Positions 6,435 through 10,007 of a stretch of 10,007 nucleotides of DNA are shown here, piece by piece. How positions within the stretch are numbered: position 1 is the first letter of the stretch; each line of letters begins with the position of its first letter. The notes beneath the pieces are model-generated. The model was not told the DNA's origin and ran no database searches. It saw nothing but the letters and a program-made list of their open reading frames with translations. The translations under genes and the position numbers were made by a program. The DNA is from Candidatus Poseidoniales archaeon (lineage in GTDB: Archaea > Thermoplasmatota > Poseidoniia > Poseidoniales > Thalassarchaeaceae): positions 1-10,007 of the forward strand of contig JAKUTA010000031.1 of NCBI GenBank assembly GCA_022447885.1. The letters are read 5' to 3'.

Positions 6435-9263
6435 ATGGACGAGGAATACCAACCGGGCCAGGTCGAACCCAAGTGGCAGGATGCGTGGGCGGAGGCTGGT
6501 GTGTTCGAGTCAGATGCGGATTCGAGCAAGCCGAAGTTCTACTGCCTGGAGATGTATCCCTACCCTTCCGGTGCCATGCACATGGGGCATGTGCGCAACT
6601 ACAGCATCGGGGATGCAATCGCCCGTTACCGCAGAGCGAGCGGATTCAACGTCATCTACCCCATCGGATTCGACTCGTTCGGCATGCCGGCGGAGAACGC
6701 TGCCATCGCCGAGGGGGGTCACCCACGGGAGATCACCGAGCGCAACATGGCGAAGATCACCGCCCAGATCAAGCGCATCGGCTTCTCTTACGACTGGCGC
6801 AGGCTGCTGATGAGCCACGATCCTGACTACTATCGCTGGAACCAGTGGTTCTTCCTCAAGTTCTTCGAGAAAGGGCTGGCCTACCGCGCGCTCGCCCCGG
6901 TCAACTGGTGCGACGACTGCAACACCGTGCTCGCCAACGAACAGGCCAGAGGGGGACGCTGCTGGCGCTGCTCCTCGCTGGTGAGTGTGAAGGAGATGGT
7001 CCAGTGGTTCCTGAGGATCACCGATTACTCCGATGAGCTGCTCGACGGGCTCGAGCAGGTCGATTACCCGGAGAACGTGCGACTGCTGCAGCAGGATTGG
7101 CTCGGGCGCTCTGAAGGTGCGCTCATCCGCTTCCCGGTCGTCGATTCCGCTGAGGTCATCGAGACGTTCACGACGCGGCCGGACACCATCTTCGGCGTGA
7201 CCTTCGTGACCATCGCGCCCGAGAACCCGCTCGCCGAGCGGCTGGTGGCCGGCACGGAGCATGAGGACGCCTGGCGGGAACTGCGCGCTGAGGTGCTCGG
7301 GATGTCCGACATGGAGCGCGGCATGCTGCGTGACAAGAAGGGAGTGTTCCTCGGCAAGCACGCCACCAATCCACTGAGTGGTGAGAAGGTCCCGATCTAC
7401 GCTGGAAACTTCGTCATCGCCACCTACGGGACCGGCTCGGTGATGGCCGTTCCCGGTCACGACCAGCGGGACTACGATTTCGCCGAGGAGTACGGCATCC
7501 CGATTCGCCAGGTGCTGCTCGAACACGATGGAGATGTCCCCACTGACGAACTGGATCGTGCGTTCGAGGGCTACGGGCCGATGGTCAACTCAAGCCGCGA
7601 CGGCTTCGACGGTCTGGCTGGCACGGACGCCATCAACGCCGTGATCGCCATGCTGGAGAAGGAGGGCGCCGGCCATGGGACTGTCGAGTGGAAACTTCGC
7701 GACTGGGGCATCAGCCGGCAGCGCTACTGGGGCACGCCGATCCCCATCATCCACTGCGACGAATGTGGTGAGGTGCCTGTGCCCGAGACGGATCTGCCCG
7801 TCGAACTGCCAGATGATGTCGATTTCACCGGCGAAGGCAATCCGCTGGAGACGTCGGCGACGTTCCTCGACGTCGACTGCCCGACCTGTGGAGCCGCAGC
7901 GCGACGGGAGACCGACACGATGGACACCTTCGTCGACTCCTCGTGGTACTTCATGCGCTACATGGATGCGAGCAATTCGGATGCCTGCTTCGACCCCGAC
8001 ATGGCCGACTACTGGATGAACGTCGACTTCTACTGTGGCGGCATCGAACACGCCCAGATGCACCTAATCTACGCCCGCTTCTGGACCAAGGCTCTCAGAG
8101 ACCTCGGCCTGCACTCGCACGACGAACCGTTCCAGAGACTGCTCTGCCAGGGGATGGTCAATGCTCCCACTCCCTTCTGCGAAGCGTGCAAAACCACCCT
8201 GCACGTCGAGCACCGCGAAACCGGGGTCTGCCCGCACTGCGGTGGACCGCTGGGCGAGCGCTCCGCAAAGATGTCCAAGTCGGAGGGCAACACGATCAAT
8301 CCGACCCCGATGGTGGACAAATACGGTGCTGACACGGTGCGTCTGTTCATGCTGTTCGCCGCCAACCCGACCGCCGGGATGGATTGGTCTGATGCGGCGG
8401 TCGTATCCAACTTCCGGCAGTTGAACACGATCTGGTCGCTGCCCGCTCAGGTCGCCGGATGGGATGATGTCGCATCACCGGTGGACGATTGGCTGGCGGC
8501 CCGCTTCCGCCAGCGCCAACGCGAGTGGGTGGCGGCGATGGAGGATGTCGAACTGCGCGTGGCGGTGCGCATCAGCCATTACGAATTCAACAACGACCTG
8601 CAGTGGTACAGGCGCCGCGGCGGCAGCAACAAGGGGCTGGTGACGGGCATGCTGCGCGAACTTGCGCCGATGCTGCACCCAGCCACCCCGCACATCGCCG
8701 AGGAGCTGTGGGAAGAGACTGGTGGTGAGGGCTTGCTCGCCGCACACCTGATCGGGGAGATGGGCGCAGAACAGGAGGGTGATGCGTCCGAGCTGGCTGC
8801 GGAACAGTATCTGCGGAGCCTGCTCGAACAGGCACGCAAGATGAGGGGACTGGCAGCCCGTCACCTCGAGGGTGAGCCGAGAGAAGTCACCATCCAGTGC
8901 GCGGAATCATGGAAGGGTGAACTCTGCCGCATGGGCATGGACCTGCAGGAGGAGGACTTCGAGATGAAGTCGGCTCTCAAGGTCATCATGACCCGCGAAT
9001 TCGCCCACGATGCGGAGGTGCGCAAGCAGATCCCCGGTGTGTGGAAGCGAGTCCAGAAGCAGTTGTTCAAGTGGTCGCCCGACGAGAAGGCAATGCTCAG
9101 AGCAGACATCGACGAAGTTGCGACCATCACAGCCGCAGCGGAGTTCATCGCTGCTGAACTCTCCGTCGATTCTGTTCAAGTGTGGACAGCCGGCGAGGGC
9201 GACGATGTCGGTGACAAGGCGCGCTTCGCCTTCCCGCTTGAACCGGGCATCGCCTATCTCTGA
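6435..9263 (+). CDS. leuS: Leucyl-tRNA synthetase, bacterial-type architecture
   Basis: A class I enzyme that charges tRNA-Leu with leucine in the cytoplasm. The 942-residue protein has the HIGH-equivalent HMGH at 49-52 within MYPYPSGAMHMGHVRNYS and KMSKS at 612-616. The first zinc ribbon is Cys159, 162, 176 and 179. The CP1 editing domain carries TTRPDT (246-251) and GHDQRDYDF with the conserved Asp346, so proofreading should work. A second Cys set is at 441, 444, 482 and 485, and a third at 582, 585, 599 and 602 just before KMSKS. The catalytic core (FVDSSWYFMRYMD, GGIEHAQMHLIYARFW) is of the bacterial type, while the long C-terminal region ends RFAFPLEPGIAYL, more like archaeal tails, from memory. 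After 8560 comes the anticodon-binding helical domain (LHPATPHIAEELWE). It follows the membrane regulator by 104 bases and could be co-transcribed with it or have its own promoter. Confidence 0.97.
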   Translation: MDEEYQPGQVEPKWQDAWAEAGVFESDADSSKPKFYCLEMYPYPSGAMHMGHVRNYSIGDAIARYRRASGFNVIYPIGFDSFGMPAENAAIAEGGHPREITERNMAKITAQIKRIGFSYDWRRLLMSHDPDYYRWNQWFFLKFFEKGLAYRALAPVNWCDDCNTVLANEQARGGRCWRCSSLVSVKEMVQWFLRITDYSDELLDGLEQVDYPENVRLLQQDWLGRSEGALIRFPVVDSAEVIETFTTRPDTIFGVTFVTIAPENPLAERLVAGTEHEDAWRELRAEVLGMSDMERGMLRDKKGVFLGKHATNPLSGEKVPIYAGNFVIATYGTGSVMAVPGHDQRDYDFAEEYGIPIRQVLLEHDGDVPTDELDRAFEGYGPMVNSSRDGFDGLAGTDAINAVIAMLEKEGAGHGTVEWKLRDWGISRQRYWGTPIPIIHCDECGEVPVPETDLPVELPDDVDFTGEGNPLETSATFLDVDCPTCGAAARRETDTMDTFVDSSWYFMRYMDASNSDACFDPDMADYWMNVDFYCGGIEHAQMHLIYARFWTKALRDLGLHSHDEPFQRLLCQGMVNAPTPFCEACKTTLHVEHRETGVCPHCGGPLGERSAKMSKSEGNTINPTPMVDKYGADTVRLFMLFAANPTAGMDWSDAAVVSNFRQLNTIWSLPAQVAGWDDVASPVDDWLAARFRQRQREWVAAMEDVELRVAVRISHYEFNNDLQWYRRRGGSNKGLVTGMLRELAPMLHPATPHIAEELWEETGGEGLLAAHLIGEMGAEQEGDASELAAEQYLRSLLEQARKMRGLAARHLEGEPREVTIQCAESWKGELCRMGMDLQEEDFEMKSALKVIMTREFAHDAEVRKQIPGVWKRVQKQLFKWSPDEKAMLRADIDEVATITAAAEFIAAELSVDSVQVWTAGEGDDVGDKARFAFPLEPGIAYL

Positions 9264-9283
9264 ACCTCATTTGTGAGATCATG

Positions 9284-9314
9284 ATCTCCCAGAATGGGAG
9301 ATTTCTCTCTTTTT
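9284..9314 (+). terminator. leuS terminator: hairpin plus T-rich tract
   Basis: ATCTCCC (9284-9290), loop AGAAT, and GGGAGAT (9296-9302) form a 7-bp stem, followed by a pyrimidine tract ending in five T (9310-9314). It starts 20 bases after the leuS stop. The left arm is shared with another perfect palindrome, GAGATCATGATCTC (9275-9288), so the two structures exclude each other. In archaea the T tract itself may be the main signal. Confidence 0.65.
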
Positions 9315-9473
9315 GAGGAATCTAATTATTGGTATGTAAACTTGTTTGAAATTAAAGCATATTTATCGGAAAACATGAGGAAAAAGGACTTGTTCAGAAA
9401 TTAACTGGCCTAATATATAACTGAATCGCTTCTTACAACAGCAATTACGTGCATCATCCGACATAAAGTCATG

Positions 9474-9485
9474 AAAAATAAAAAA
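9474..9485 (-). terminator. Oligo-T terminator of the AAA+ ATPase gene
   Basis: Read on the minus strand this is TTTTTTATTTTT, beginning 79 bases past the stop of the ATPase gene at 9565. Runs of T without a strong hairpin are the usual archaeal transcription stop. The assignment rests on position and base run only. Confidence 0.4.
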
Positions 9486-9564
9486 TTACCTCTAATTTTC
9501 CAATCTTTTCAACAGTCTGCTTATAATAAGAGGATAATACTTTAATTATTCCTTGATTATTGCA

Positions 9565-10007
9565 TCAGCCGGTCATGCCGCCGTCGTAATCATCCTTGGA
9601 CCGTAGTTGCCTCTCCTCCTGGTAGCGCCGGCGGTTGTACAAGGTTCGGTTCAGAGCATCTTCAAGATTCACCTTACTGATGCTGAAGTCCATCTTCTGG
9701 TTATTCTCCTCGAATGCGATCAGTCCCGCTTGTGAGACAATCTCCTGCAGATGCGCTCCAGAGAGGCCTGCACAACTTCTGCCCAGTTTCTTGAGGTCGA
9801 TGCCCTTTTCATGCGTTGTCCGAGAAAGGTACTTCCGTAGGATCGCAACAACAAACTCCGGTTCGGGATAATCAAAGTCGATGCGGACGTCGAACCTACC
9901 GGGTCGATCAACCAGGGCCCAGTCGAGCATCTCTGGATGGTTGGTGGAGCCGATGGTCACCACCCCGGAGTTCTCCTCCATGCCCTCGAGAGCGTCGAGG
10001 AACTCGG
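9565..10007 (-). CDS. AAA+ ATPase, C-terminal part (5' end beyond window)
   Basis: Only the last 147 or so residues are visible; the frame is open to the window edge (EFLDALEGMEENSG precedes the first internal Met), so the start and Walker A/B motifs are outside. Visible are the sensor-1 strand VVTIGSTNHPEMLD, the second region of homology with the arginine-finger motif DRPGRFD, and the helical lid with GLSGAHLQEIV, a variant of the GxSGADL motif of classic AAA proteins (COG0464-like). The tail is charged and ends KDDYDGGMTG with no membrane helix. ATP-driven remodelling or unfolding of a protein is the general family role; the substrate cannot be inferred. It converges on leuS across the AT-rich gap. 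Its GC content (about 55%) is a little below that of the leuS samples. Confidence 0.88.
   Translation of the reverse strand, partial: EFLDALEGMEENSGVVTIGSTNHPEMLDWALVDRPGRFDVRIDFDYPEPEFVVAILRKYLSRTTHEKGIDLKKLGRSCAGLSGAHLQEIVSQAGLIAFEENNQKMDFSISKVNLEDALNRTLYNRRRYQEERQLRSKDDYDGGMTG

Larger units (their letters stand above)
9264..9564. other. AT-rich 3'-3' intergenic region
   Basis: This 301-base region lies between the converging leuS and AAA+ ATPase genes. By manual count 9301-9560 is about 28% GC, against about 55% for the ATPase end and 58-67% for leuS samples. It contains the leuS terminator hairpin, an oligo-T stop for the opposite gene, the palindrome CTTATAATAAG (9520-9530) and several TATA-like strings (for example TAATATATAA at 9411-9420). 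I found no tRNA, no credible protein gene and no long repeat. Confidence 0.7.

Noticed and set aside
6510..7526. 338-codon minus-strand frame inside leuS
   Set aside because: It lies wholly antisense to conserved LeuRS catalytic and editing sequence, with no family resemblance; long antisense frames are common in GC-rich DNA.
9471..9545. 24-codon ORF beginning ATGAAAAATAAA in the AT-rich gap
   Set aside because: Very short, composed of residues expected from AT-rich sequence, no ribosome site, and its first codons coincide with the oligo-T stop of the opposite gene.
9264..9564. Replication origin or tRNA in the AT-rich region
   Set aside because: No cloverleaf-forming segment, no origin-like repeated motif flanking an unwinding element and no Orc1/Cdc6 gene is visible; the ATPase nearby is a classic AAA protein.

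Overview
This window is most likely chromosomal DNA of a marine planktonic archaeon of the Poseidoniales (Marine Group II, Thermoplasmatota). The assignment is inferred from protein style: an Asp-rich surface protein built of DxDGDGYGDN / FPxDPTQW units, a secreted-ectodomain membrane protein ending in two cytoplasmic winged helices, mostly absent Shine-Dalgarno sites, and a LeuRS of bacterial-type architecture. The genes are GC-rich (58-67% in the leuS stretches I counted), while one intergenic region is only about 28% GC.

Layout, left to right. (1) Positions 1-1419 (+): the 3' part of a thrombospondin-type-3-like, presumably calcium-binding surface protein with one C-terminal membrane anchor and a charged cytoplasmic tail. 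(2) About 1482-2726 (+): a soluble PAS-HisKA-HATPase histidine kinase with no response regulator in view, closely following gene 1. (3) 2756-3496 (-): a metallo-beta-lactamase-fold hydrolase, convergent with the kinase. (4) 3589-6330 (+): a 913-residue membrane protein divergent from gene 3, with a signal peptide, four repeated beta-sandwich-like domains each carrying a Cys pair, one membrane segment and two cytoplasmic winged helix-turn-helix domains. (5) 6435-9263 (+): leucyl-tRNA synthetase, leuS. (6) 9264-9564: an AT-rich intergenic region with transcription stops for both flanking genes. (7) 9565-10007 (-): the C-terminal part of an AAA+ ATPase, continuing beyond the window.

The most interesting part is gene 4 and its control region. 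The protein looks like a transmembrane one-component regulator. Its start codon is the exact centre of a nearly perfect inverted repeat (11-pair arms, 3-base centre ATG), which could be an autoregulatory operator or an RNA hairpin hiding the start. A different 27-bp dyad lies just upstream of leuS. Genes 1 and 2 may form a surface-protein/kinase unit. No rRNA, tRNA, CRISPR array or insertion sequence was seen.
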